This document shows positions 13,001-27,048 of a stretch of DNA of 64,000 nt, piece after piece (positions within the stretch are counted from its first letter, which is position 1; every line of letters begins with the position of its first letter). Location: assembly GCA_030248215.1 (NCBI GenBank), contig JASANG010001081.1, positions 1 to 64,000 on the forward strand. The letters run 5' to 3'. The notes under the pieces are model-generated. The model did no database searches and was not told where the DNA came from. It worked only from the letters and a program-made list of their open reading frames with translations. This stretch comes from Enoplolaimus lenunculus (lineage: Eukaryota > Nematoda > Enoplea > Enoplida > Thoracostomopsidae). The translations under genes and the position numbers were made by a program.

Positions 13001-16000
13001 CACAAAGTTGAGCCTAATCCGACGCTTAAGTTATGCCAAAGTATGAAAATTTTGAAAACTGTGCCGGAAATCTGTACACGAGCCAAATTACCACTGTATT
13101 TTTTAGCGTCTATGAAACTTGTACACTTTTTTCACAAAGTTGAGCCTAATCCGACGCTTAAATTATGCCCAAGTATGAAAATTTTGAAAACTGTGCCGGA
13201 TATCTGTACACGAGCCAAATTACCACTGTATTTTTTAGCGTCTATGAAACTTGTACACTTTTTTCACAAAGTTGAGCCTAATCCGACGCTTAAATTATGC
13301 CCAAGTATAAAAAATTTTGAAAACTGTGCCGGAAATCTGTACACGAGCCAAATTACCACTGTATTTTTTAGCGTCTATGAAACTTGTACACTTTTTCACA
13401 AAGTTGAGCCTAATCCGACGCTTAAATTATGCCCAAGTATGAAAATTTTGAAAACTGTGCCGGAAATCTGTACACGAGCCAAATTACCACTGTATTTTTT
13501 AGCGTCTATGAAACTTGGGAAATTTCATTCACAACTAATTGATATATTTCAACCGATGGTGATTCGTTACATCGATTTAATGGAACAGTCACTAGAACAA
13601 TCAATTGATAAAGGCTTTCAGAAAGAAAAGTGGGAAGTTCGAAAGTAAAGTTTGATTCATGTTTTGTTGTTTAGGTCGTGGGTTCGAGTCCCGTTGGTGT
13701 CAAAGCAAAAAATTTTCGTGAAAGTTTCTACCATATAGTTTCGAATTAAATATATTAGGAGAGATATGACTATAGTAAATTTTTTATAAACGAGTTTTAT
13801 AGATATTTAAACGTGTATTCTTTGTATTTTACCTCTATATCGACCTAAAATAAAAACTTATATGTGTCTATATATCAAGCATGAAAATCTTAATTCCAGA
13901 AAGAACGGATTGGTTTGTCGTATCTTGTAAATGCGCTGAATACACGCTCTATCAACTGGCTGAGGATACTCATATAGTAGCAAATAAAAAAACACAGTAC
14001 TACGGCGTTCCTGTTGACAAAAGATAACCTAATATAGTCAGGGGGGTATACAAGGTGGGGATATATCCCACCGAAATTTTTGGAAGTTTTATAGGGTGCA
14101 GAAAAACCTGCAGATGTCAAAATTTTTTATCGCTCCTTACGCTCGATTGCAGAACACTTTGAGACATGACTGTCCGCTCGCTCCCGAAATGAAATCCATG
14201 GCTACGCGCTACAGCCTCTGTGTATATTGACTGTTTTAGTACCGGATGTGCCACATCAGAAGATATATTTTGGAAGCTTGAAGCGTTACAAAATTTCATC
14301 AAAGATCTACGTTGGCCTGAAGAAACGTTCAGTTCCGAATTAGAAGCGCGACTGAAAACAATGGCTGCTGAAATGATTGAAAAATGCGTTAACAAGTAAT
14401 TGGGATCTGACTGTTTTGCGATCGCGCTATTGCTGCGTCATAAATAAGCAGTTCCGACACGTCGTCCAGGGACGTACTTATGCAAGGAGGATTGAGAAAC
14501 ATATCTGCACAAAAATAAAATGAAATTTAAATGCTATCAAAAGGTACGCAAACAACGATACATTTTCAATGTTTGCTCAGTCCCTTTGCCAGGTTGTGGC
14601 ATTCATCTTAATGCAGTGTTTCTTTTGTACTAAATTATATTTAAGTTTAATGTTAAAATTGGGTTGAAATATTAATATATTTGTGGAGAAAATGTTTCAG
14701 AACGTTCAAATGTTTCGAATCGTATATGAGTCGCGCGAAAAAATCAACAGACTACATCCTGCCATCAGAAGTGTGCGTAATGATCAATGTAGTATTCGAA
14801 GCTAAAAATCAAGTAAGTTTCGTTAAGTACTTTAAAGGAACGCTTTTTTCTCATATGATAATGCTTTAATCAGTGTGAGTGTACGGTTTGAAACATTGAT
14901 GATTACAGGTAACAAGATTTGTTTCTTACGTCAAATCAAGTATATTACACTGCTTATATTCTCAAATGTGTGTAGCACCTATTACCAGCTCTCAGTAAGT
15001 TTTGAAAAAACGAACTACAACAGCTACAAATGTCGAAGTCAGCTCACAAGTAGGAGCAATCAAATCTTTAGTGCCAACTTTTGAAGTTCTCGATTGACTG
15101 GTTCAAAATTGATGGGCACTATCGCCAGCTGGTGTGACAGGTGCTATATGCATTTGAGAATATGGGCGTCGTTTGTAGAAAGTTTTATTCCTGACGGTAA
15201 AGTCCGGTGCTTTGGTGGGCTCTAATATGCATAACGTTGACTGTTAGCTATAAACTTGAATGCCTTCTTCCCCAGTTTCACTTGTAAGTCATACGATTTA
15301 AGTTGTTTATCCCTTAGAGTTTGCAGTGAATGTACTATGTTTCGTTTACTTGAAGATCGAACATTTGACTCTTGAATTGCGTTTTCAATTATCTTGAATA
15401 GCGGTCATTGTGAAACAAGGATTTCTTTGTTTGAGCATATATTCAACCGGTATACCCGCTAAGTATTGTATAATTGAATCTGTTGCGGTTAATAAGATAA
15501 ATCTGCCGACCAAAGAACGATTGTGTTTGGAATCCATTATCTTGAATACCGTTTACTGTGAAACAAAATTTTTTGTTTGAGCATACATTCAACCGGTTGC
15601 GCAGTAGGTATTGTACATCTAAACAAATTGCTGTTAATAACATAAATCTGCACAAGGAAAAACGACTACGTTTGGAATCCATGTTTGGTATTCCTATAAA
15701 TACAACACTCGCACGATGAAATTCAAATTAACATTTTGAGCTTTATTTTCAACTGCTCTGTACTTTTAAGTAGGCGTTCTTGCTGTTCATACGCTAGGAG
15801 CCTTTCGTGACACTTAACCTGTGTGGCCAATTTTACCGGTTGCTTGTTTGAATTTATCCGTCACAAATTTAGTTCAATCATGACAGTTATCGTGCAAAAA
15901 ATATTGCGTATTTCAGTGTTATTTCTCGTTTTCTAAATCAACTAACGTGTTAAACAGTTTGGTACTTACTGGGTTCGAATGTTACAATACTTATTATCAA

Positions 16001-19000
16001 CTGGTGACAGGTGCTACACACATTTCCGAATACGGGCCCTATTCCCAGGAGATTTTGCACATGTTTTATGCTCTTTTACTTCGCAAACATTTTGGTGCTT
16101 GCATTGTAGTATGCATTGATCTTGTTGATAATTCCGTTACAGTAAACAACAAGATTTGCATTAGACCCCATTAGCATAGCCAGGATTTCATTTCGGGAGG
16201 GTACAACCTTATTTTTAGACTCTCGAAACTGGCAAATTATTCGAATGGTTGTAAAAGTGTATTTTTAATGTTTCTCTAGAAGTTTTGCAAAAGGATATCT
16301 CTTATTCATCTCACTGTATAAACCCTTGCTTGCAAGCCCTCACTTGATATTCTAGACTCTCTGTCTAATAAAAGTGTATTATAACAAATGGAGCCGTGGT
16401 GCCGCTTTTTGGATGCGATACGATATCGATTGTACTTGCAATAGGTTTTATTTTGGAGTGTTTTAGTCAATCGGTTTGTGTGCTGTAGACGGTACAGATA
16501 TAGTAAGTTTAACTCCCTCGGGTTTTAGTTTGAAAATTTTTGCCAAACTTTTTTTCTCGCTTTTAATAACGTTTTTTTATCTTGTTTGTTTCAAGATGGG
16601 TCATTTCAGCACATTCTTTGTTTCATTTCTTGCACCGAATCGCGTGTCCCTATGCTTTTAGTGCTGTGTACGGTTTTTTCTGCGTTTTATTGTACCGGTA
16701 AAAACAATGTTCAAGTGTCGTGAAACACACAGTTTGGTTAAAAAACCCCGAAAAAAATTAAAATTGACGCTTAGTTTTTACCAAATTTAAAATATTTCAA
16801 ATTTTGGATTTTTTGCACAAATAAATCAAAAAAACTTTAAACGTTACAATTATTCGTGGAAACGTAAATTGCATATATAAAGGTAGGTGTACTATATAAA
16901 AACCATCAAATGGGCTGTCCAGTGCTCTCAACTGAACAGTTCTTGGTTGACGGTAAACATTAAAATTAATTAGAAGCATTTTAAACAACGTTTCACAATT
17001 CTCCACCATTGATAGCTCATGCCTTTAGTGATTTATTTACTTTAATGCTTCAATTTTTATGTATTTCGTGCGCGAAATCGGAATTGCCTGTAATTTTTCA
17101 CGTTTTCACTTTTTGTGCACATTCGCTTTTATTTCATGCACTAAATATATCACCTGTATGACCATATTGAGGTTCATATTAAAGTTATGCTATAGTTTAT
17201 TAAATTTTACAAACAAAGTATGGCGTCGACAGGCGATGCGCATCGCAGTAAGTCGTATTAAATTAATAGTTCAACTGGACGCGTGGCGGCGTTTGCTGAC
17301 GTGCAACCATCATAGCGAAATGCTTACAATTATTGGAAGATCACAAGAAGCTACAAGCAAATAATTAACTAAGGTTATGGTTACTTTAATTTAAAACCAC
17401 TGGACGAGATGAAAGGCATAACGTTCGCCTAATTATTTTGCAGTTACAAAATTCTTTTAATATTTATTTGACACAACACCGTAAAAATTTAGGTTCCTGC
17501 ATTCTGCAATGCTCGAACAGGAACAGGAACCGGTTTTTGCAGGAATTCTGGCCGGAACGCGTGTAAAAAATGGTTAACCTTTACCCTTTTCGAATTTGGA
17601 TATCAAACAATAGTCGAGATTTAATAATATTGGCCCTGCGTTACATTGTTTTACTACAGGATTATTGTTTTTTACCAAACGTATCAGGAAACAACAGGAC
17701 GTCTGTCTACGACTCCAGCAAAAGCTGAACTCAAGTCTCCGGTAGAATTTTTGCTAAAAATTTAGGCAATTTCATTAGTGACATTTTTAGTATATTATAA
17801 ATGCTGTGTCGTTTATGAAGTTGCTTATATCTTTCAAGGATGGCAATAAAGCGGGCAGTGACGTGGGCCGAACCGCCAGCACATCTGTCTTACTCTCGGC
17901 AGATCACCGCCTTGGTTATCTTTAGAGTAATTTTTGTAGTTTTGCTTTCGGAGATTTTTTTATAAAGAAACCTTACGACTAACTTTTGACAACACAGCGA
18001 ATATTTTTTAAAATTAACAAATTGGACGTTATTTTAACTGCGTAGTACGTCTAACCGCTAATTCTAGTTCCGGCAAAACTTGTTGACCTTCGAGTGATAT
18101 TAACCTTTAGTTGCACCCTGTCAGTTGCTGTAGATTTTTGTGAATTATGCGTCATCCATTTTATCGTGTGCCCGCCGTGTGGAAAATTGACGCAACCATT
18201 TCCAAGTACGGTTTTGAAAAACGCGTCAGGAAGGAAATTTAATTTGAAAAAATTGGTCTAGTGGGAAATTGAGACAATTTACAAACCGTACTAGTAAATT
18301 GAAATGATATTTTGAGTGTCGATTTCCCAATAGGGAATTTAAATAGGACAGCAGTAGGAAATTGAGACATTTTTAAAACTTAAATAGGAAATTGATAAGC
18401 TAAATTTGCTGTCGAAAAGGAAATTGAAAAGTCACCAAAACTGCAGTGGGAAATGGGCACCCAAATTTCAGTTTCAATTTCCCTCACGGTAGTTGAAAAT
18501 CAGCAGGGCAGTGGGAAATTGAAAAAATCATAAAAGCGGAAACACTGCGGTAGGTACATGACCTTTGACCTCCAATTTCAACGGTTTAATATACCTGTTA
18601 AAATGTATTATACGTTTATATTTTCTTTCTATCTGCATATTCATGTTTATGTATATGTGATGATTTGACATAGCCATGAGCCAGAGATGCGTGCAGTTTA
18701 CAACTGAATTTATTCTAAATATTCGATTTTGAATGGGGTAAATATTGCATACGTAATGTTAGGCATAAACCAGGCCTTGAATTGGGGCAGATTAAAAGCT
18801 GATTCAAATAGACTCCGTTCGTTCTGACATGTACAAAGAGCTAGAAACCAGGATAAGACGCCGTTTAGGGTGGTAGATTGCCGTATATAATGAATTGAGT
18901 TAACAAAACTGCCGTTAAAGTAGCTTTCAGAGCTGATAGTACGTTGTTCTCGAGAGAACAACTGAACCTGTTTTTCATCGTTGCGTTGTAGCTGGTATTA

Positions 19001-22000
19001 TACTTTTTTTGATACGGTGTCATTTTGGTTACCAGCTCTACAAGAAACAGTTTACATTGAAATCTTAAAAAGTTCGGTGTATTTTCAGTTTGCCCCATAT
19101 GCCTAACACTTCAACCAGATCGAAATAAATAACATTTCTGATTTTTGTATTTAAATTCGTAATTTATGCTATTTTACACGCTTACATTAGCATTGTTTTT
19201 GTCCAAGTTTTTTTACTGAATTAATTCAATATATCAAGTATGCACATGCTAATGACAGTGAATAAAACCTATGTACTGTACTGACCCAAATAAAAAGAGG
19301 AGAAAATAGTCTGATTTTGGAGTCTATAAGTCAATACGTCTTCATTTCTTTAATTAGAGTCCGTAAATGGATAGGGTACAATATTAATGATTTTATTATT
19401 GTAACTACCCGAATAAGAGGGTGTGATAAGGGGGTCCAAATTTCAACTTAGGAGGCCCATCACATTCAATTTCTACTTTCAATTTCAGTCGCACAATTTC
19501 AACCTTGCGACTTGGGCGGCCCATAAAACATTTCTAGAAACTCTCCAAAATTTCAACTTAGGAGGCCCATCACATTCAGTTCCTACTTTCAATTTCAATC
19601 GCACAATTTCAACCTTGCGACTTGGGTGGCCCATCAAACATCATTTCTAGAAACTGTCATTCTGACCTTCAATTTGAACTTTGAGTTGCAAAATTTCAAC
19701 CTTTTTGGGGACAATATCACAACTGAAATTGTAAACTGTAAATTCAATTTTCGATAACAGGGACAATATCGTTAAATTGGCAAACGTTATGCTTCTCTTT
19801 CAATTTCCACTTTGGTAATTGCAGTGTCAAGGCAAAGCGGAAATTGAATTTGGAAAATGGCGCAATTTCCCATTGCCCTTGTTTAAAAAATCGCTAGTGG
19901 TAAATTGAAGATCAAATAATGTTATCAATTAACTACTTGAGTTTAAAAAATCGATAGCTGTGGGAAATTGAAACAGTTTTGAAATTCAATTTCCTTTTTG
20001 AAGCGTTTTTCAAAACCGTACTTGGAAATGGTTGCGTCAATTTTCCACACGGCGGGCACACGATAAAATGGATGACGCATTATATGAACCGAGGTTAAGC
20101 GATAATACAACGAAAAATTTGACACATTACTAACATAAATGAAAAAATAAGACTGGCGAAAGGTAGGCGGTGGGTGAAGCAATTTTGCTTTGGTGTACAA
20201 AGTATATAATTTCCACAGGTAAACGCTGGCAGGGTCAAAAATTCTTTACCCACTTACATTTCTGTGCAACACAATTTTTATAATTTTCAGATTTTAGCGT
20301 AACTTAAGCTTAGGATTAGGATTATGTGGCGAAAATGTACAATTACCCATACACTGGTTATTAATTTGAGGTAGCAAAAACATTTTCCCGGAGCATTCCT
20401 AGGTCATGGTTAAACAGCCTTCCAACGAATATTTTCGCTTCTTTTATTAAACTTTTTTACCGTTTCCTGCTTATATGTTGGAATTATTATCTTTGGGCTT
20501 CAAATTAATGTTGGACATTTTCAATATTCATTAATAATTATGTGATTTATTACATTTCTTTGTATTTAGATTTGAGCATAATTTAACTTATTTCTAGGGC
20601 CATATTTTCAAATGGATAGAGCAACTACCAACAGTTAGTTATAGGTTTTCAACAGTATTCACTGGTTCTAAAGTTACAAGACACATCACCAACTGGTGAT
20701 AGGTGCAACACACATTTGAGAATACGGGCCCAATGCTTAAAGTGCTCTTACTGACAGCTTCCAAAATTCATTCGTACCGTGCTTAGAATCTGTGAACATC
20801 GCTTTACAGGCTCCAAAGTACACAACCTTTGTACGAATTTGACATCGTTATTGCTAATGCTTGACGGTGGCATTCATACCGTGTCAAATAATAGCTAGTT
20901 TGGCTCTTACGATTAATCATTGGCGCGGGTGTAAGCAGGATTTTGGAAAGGGTGTCACATCTTAAAGCGGGATCGGAACTTTTTGTGTCGCCAGTTGTAA
21001 AAGTGCCTCCTTTACAACTACACGGTCTATGTGACCCCTGTTCGAAGTTTTGCCCAAAGGACCACGTCAAGAATCCAACATCGGCCACCTTGCGCTCGAG
21101 TTAAAAACTGCTACTACTACGCATATGATCGATTGCAACAACTTCATATTTCGGTATATGTGCTATGGGCACACGTATGGCAATATATGGTTCGCATACT
21201 CTTCCCGCGTACATATACCAACACTTCCAAAACTTTCGAATAAACATACCAAAGGGTGTTCTTCCCTGAACAGCTCTGGTTACGCGTTGATCGTAGGTGC
21301 AAACTGAAAATATAGAAGCTTTAATGTCAGTCTGGTATTTTCGGTTGCGCTGCAACAAAATTTCGTCGTTACGGAGCGTCAAATTTCTATTATATCTTTT
21401 GCGTTGCTTTATTGTCAACGCTATTTCGCTTTCGCTTTATTGTTCATCGCATGTGTAATTGCAATCTTCTCAAATTATGCAGTTTACGTTTAAGTTTCAC
21501 TTCTCTGTTGAACAAAACTTTATTCCGATGCAGAGTACATCTCCATTTACGAACAGTTCAGGGTAATGAAGAATTACTTGACAACAGAATATTTCTGGCT
21601 TTATATGTCTGTTAGGAGATAAATAAATGCAGGCGAGCAAAATAATGGATAGCTTAAAACGGTCGTAGCATTTCCCTCCGACAAATACAGATATGTCCAG
21701 GGTTGTACCTAAGACGGCTCAATGTTCGGACTCCCTCCAAAAACAGAGCGTATTGCCATTTAGCATTGGTAAATTTACTATTTTTTTGGTTGAATAACCT
21801 AGTCTACGCGTGACCAATCCTTCCATACAAGTTCGCTCTTAAACCAACATCTCGAAATCTTTATAAGGTCGACTAAAATATTTCGGAGCAAGGTAGTGAA
21901 CCAGGTTAAACTGGGAACCAATTAAAGAAAAGATCATTTGGATTAAAATAACTGAATAATCCTGAAGTGTATATATGAAGACACTTTACTATTCGTTGAC

Positions 22001-25000
22001 AAGAAATACCCAAGAATTTTGAAAAAATCCCTAAATTTCAGTTTCACGATTGTTTAAACATGGATTTGAATATTTTAGCACAAATGCCACCAAAAAGTCG
22101 ATTCACTGCTTGATAAGACGCTTGCAGAAATGGAAAAAATGATAATTGAAAAGGTAAGTGGATGGTTTCTACAATTGACTTTTAACTTTTCTTGAGCCAT
22201 TGTATTATTTTGAACGGACACAGTATCTCCTGTGATGACAATCCACCAAGCCATGGGCATGGCATACACCTATAATGTGAAAGCTATAAAATAAGGTCAA
22301 AAGTCTTTATCAATAGCTATTTGCCATAAGATCATTTGCAATGTAATCGATTGGTAAGAATCACATTCGAAGCAAAGCGCTACCGCGTGTTTACCCGTTA
22401 CCAAAATATGGTATATCTACACTGCAAAAAATGGAGAGTCAAATTGACTCTCCCCGAAATAGGCTTTTCCGCACTCACAAACTGAGTCAAAATTTGACTC
22501 CGCCAGGATCAAATTTGACTCACTGAGCGACTCATTAAGTCGAACTCGACTCCGGCGGAGTCAAATTTTGACTCAGTTTGTGTAGTCCGGAAAAGCCTAT
22601 TTCGGAGGGAGTCAATTTGACTCACCATTTTTTGCAGTGTAGCGTTTCTCATATAAAAGGTACATTGTGACGCATGGACAAGGTGTTATAAATATTTGGG
22701 CAAAGTGATATTAAAAAAATTCCATTTTGACACGTTTTGACCGCGTTCAATAACTGCGTATTTGACGTGTTCATGTAGCCTCGTGTGCCGGGGTTTAGCG
22801 GAGGTCACGGATACTCCACCAACGGCACTGTTCATTTATTGTTGTTTTCAGGCAAATGCAGTGCTTGAATCAGTTTTGTCGAAACTTGGACGCTACGACG
22901 AAGGCAATCCATTGGGAACGTTAATGTCATTTGCGGTAATTCTTAAGTTTTGTTTTATTTTCCAACAATTATATTAATATTAATAGTAAAAGTACACGGA
23001 ATTTTCTGTTAGATTACTTACAACTAATTCGTGGCCATAGCCATTAACATTAGTCGCCATAACACAAATATAAACCTTGAAAGGCTTTCAATTTTGAGAA
23101 CCATTTGTGTAAACAAAATTGTTGGCTCTTGTACACTTCCCCCTACAGGTTTATGCTTAGGCCTATGTTTAAAAAAATTTACCTAAGCCTAAACTCGAAG
23201 CCTATAACTTTGCCAAGCTGTTTGGTGTTCCATGAAATGAGTTTTTCAATGATAGTTTTAAGCAGTATCTGAGTTCGTAATTCACATGAGCCAACCATTG
23301 AACAAACTTAAATTTTTGTTGGTGTAAAGAATTAGCTATAAAGGTTAGATACGTTTTTGTAATAAACAGGAATAACCTATGATATCCAATATTTGTTTAA
23401 GCCAAAGCCGAACAATCTGTTCAATAAGGTCAGTTAAAATTGTATTGTAACCTGCTGATCATATTTATATACTTTTTAACATGGCTGTATTACTAGAAAG
23501 ATGAATCTTTTCTGTTTTTTCACACCAGCCGGCGTTTGTCTAAAAATGGTTTCATTTCAAAATTTGTGCACGTTTGAGTTTCTCATGACGTCCCCTGATT
23601 ATTTCTTAACATTTCATTTTTTTGAGGTTATTTTGCGGGCAACCACGATTTGGGATGGCTATAAATCAGCTATTTGACCGTAGCTCGGCAACCAGTGGTT
23701 TGATGGTGGAAAACTCTACGCCATTTAACTCAGCGCCATGCAATGTGTGGAATTTTGTATATATAAACAGCGTAATTTTCAATAAAAATTCGGTCCAATC
23801 AGCGACCTTTGTTAGTACGCCAAAAAAAGCTAATTTTCTGAAAATTCAAGTTTGTATGCAGACTGATCAGCGAAGGTGATGAAAGTTTAAATATGCAAAA
23901 AATTTCAAAATCCGACCATTTTTGGGCAAATGCCAGCTGGTTGGGAGTATAACGGAAACGATCCAAAAAAAGATGGTCACTATTAAAGGATTGTGTAACA
24001 AAATTTAGTACAAATCAAAGTCCCAGCACCTTTGAGCAGTTCTGTACTGTACCGCTTTCCTTGGTTGGCTTTGGCCGTGCTGCAACTGTGCTCAAAATTA
24101 ACGGAAAACCGTGTAATCCCGATTTGAGGGTTCGCATTTGGCGTTTATCTACTTGTACAATATGCAACTGGTCAGAGTTTGCGATTAACCTAATGACTCA
24201 GGGCGAACCTACTTCGAACTCGAATAAACCTCTTACTGAAATAAAAGTTAACGTTCTACTAATAAGTTTAATAAAACTTATTAGTACAAAGTAAGCTTTC
24301 ATCTCATCAAAAGGTTTAGTACGAAGTGGGTCCCTCGTAGTCAACAAAAGTGTGTTTGAAATTATTTACAGATGAAATCGTTTGTGGCCGAGGCACCGTT
24401 GCAAGCCAAACAACCGCAACAGGCACAGGCAAGTATATCGAGCACATTCGAATGGTTTTGATTTAGATTTTCGTTTTCGCTTTGCAATTTAGATTTGAAG
24501 CTACAATAGATTATTGCTTTAGTTTTAATTCTTTTAGTAACGCTGCAGTTCATATTCAACACTGATAACCTGTTCGATTACGGAGCTTCAAAAACACTAC
24601 AAATCTGACCAGTGCTTTCAATTAATCCACTTGCGGTCTATAACACTCAAACTCCAATTAGACCTTGAATTTCTAAGTTAGCTTTCACGACAGTGTCATT
24701 GTCAGAATTTTGGAATATGTTGAGAGTTGCGTGTTATATAATTTTCGACAGGGTTTCTTGTGTTTATCAGCTGTAAAAGTTTGCAAAACCTCTTGGAAAA
24801 ACACAAATAGGGATTAAACCCTTAAGCTCGTCCCGTTGGCTCCATTTGAGTTTGAGGTTTGTAAGTGTGCTCACTGGCGAATCCATATCAAGGGAGGCCA
24901 GGCCTGTGCCATCCCTCAACAGGAACCAAAACTAAATTTTAGTACTAAGACTTAACACTATGCGTACAGCTTCACGCTCGCTCCGGTAGCGAGCAGTTTT

Positions 25001-26971
25001 TTCATTATTATATATAGCGCTCCAATATCAGAAAATTCTGGATCCGCCGCTGAGTGTGTGATGAAAGAAACGCACGGGTGATATTCTAAACTCCTCACTT
25101 GAATGAATATTAACGTTGTCTCAGTTAAAGCAATGATTTTATTAATGATCATTCTGAAACGTAGTTTTTTAATTCACTAGTAGTTATTGAGTTTGCAGTG
25201 CAGTGGCATGCATTCCTTGAAATGTTCATTGCATATTATTGTAGGTTGCGATTAACCCCAAACAATGCTATATTCTACTGCCTAATTTTACTAATTATAC
25301 TTCCACCTAGACACAGTCAACTCGATGATTTTGAAGCGTTGTTCGCTTCGTTTTGACCAGCATTTTCAAATGTTTGTAGCACCTATTATTATCAGTTAAC
25401 TTTAAATGTATCTTAAAATTCGTAAAAAATATGAGCACAATTTTGAGGCCACGAAACTTTTTATAAATTGCGAACTCTATTGGTTTTCGGTGTTATTGTC
25501 AAATCGCTGTTTTGGCTACGTATCAAATGGTTGGCGGAGCGCTAAATCAGTTTTTTGACCATAACTTCTTCTTCAAAGAAAATATTTCGTGAAATTAGTG
25601 ATGAAATATTTTTTAAATAAAATTCAAAACAAAAAAATTTAACTGATCACAGGCGCGGTATAACGTTGAAAATGCGGTGTGGAGTGTGACTTGTTTGAAA
25701 TTAAGCTAGTAGTTAATATAAAACTAATTATGCAGCTATAGTAGTGAGTGGTGTACTAGTTAGTTGTTATGTTCGCTGTCTGCAATGTCATTATTTTGTT
25801 TATGCGACACGTTCAACTTTTAGTATAGAAAACTATATCTAGGTGAATTTAATTTTAAAAACGTGGTTTTCCTTAGAAAGATAGTTTGACCGGTAACTAT
25901 GAAATATCCAGTTGTTCTTACCTAATAGCGTAAATTTTGGCTCTAGAGTTAGTTTTCCAACACCTCTACGTTTGTAAAATGCGTTTGGTTTTTATGTTCG
26001 CCATATTTTTTACCCAAGAATTAAATCGAGCTGTATATGATATTCACCTACAAAAAAGTGTTTTATTTTTATTTTAAACGCCTGAAAATCGAGGTGTAAA
26101 CGAATAGTACAAATAACGGAAACGAATAGTGATCAAAATAACGCAAATGAAACTATATTTTCTAACGACAAATTTTAGCATTCGCATAAGTTTACTATGT
26201 TGTAGCAATTCATGAAAGCAGCATTCAGTAAAATGGATATTCGACGTATGACAACAGCAACACATTCAGATACGACCAATGACAGTGGAGTTTATCAAAA
26301 TGACGTATGTTACACAGAGCCGTATCTGTGCATACGCCGAGCCAATGGCGGATCCAGAAATTTCTGATGTGGAGGCTGCGCGTATATAATAATGGGAAAC
26401 GCGCCCGAACGAAGAAACGGAAAAACCTAACGCAATTTTGGTACTAAATCCTAATAAAAAATTAAAAAAATTTTGGTTTTGATAAACGTTGGAGACCTAA
26501 GCCTGATTGCCCATATGGATCCGCCAGTGTGCCGAATGTTACATGAGTTTTGCATGCTTCATTTTTCCTTGGCCTATGGGCGCAGCCAGAATTTTGGTTT
26601 GTTAAAAGCCCATCGTTTTCATTTCTTAGAAATATTTAAGAATCTGTACACTTTTCCCAATGAGTTTTCGAAATTTTTTTAGATTTTCGGATGATTTATG
26701 CGTAAGAATTTGCGAATTAGGATTTGGTTTAAGTCAAAGCTTGTGGGTAGGTTAGTGTACGAGTTAAAATATTTACTGTTTGTGTAATTGAATTTAGTTC
26801 CGCTAAAATATTATTAAAACAGAAACAAATAAAAACCAGTGCGGGTTACAGCCTCTTAAATTTGTAGCTGCGCCTCTTTCTATGATCACTTAGCTTTCTT
26901 ATCCACATTTTAATTATAATTAATAATTAATATTGCTATTATAACAATTATTAATTATTATTATTATTAGC

Positions 26972-27048
<77 letters not shown>

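Larger units (their letters stand above)
14813..22078. other. 7.3-kb CADPS intron
   Basis: Contains the ATTCTCAAATG elements, a tandem dimer, the large GGAAATTGA fold-back and otherwise AT-rich sequence. A small CAPS exon expected here (about 15-20 residues before HKCHQKVD) was looked for and not found with confidence. Confidence 0.55.

Noticed and set aside
12656-13648. 330-codon open frame as a stand-alone repeat protein
   Set aside because: Its left boundary is a non-ATG codon within the array and its right end runs through a CADPS exon and donor. It is better explained as an array in frame with that exon.
13901-13930. 27-nt microexon in the intron 13645-14239
   Set aside because: Signals and phase would allow it, but the peptide has no resemblance to the CAPS linker; too weak to annotate.
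14905-14945. Small missing CADPS exon after TTACAG at 14909
   Set aside because: Length breaks phase and the peptide does not resemble the expected CAPS segment.
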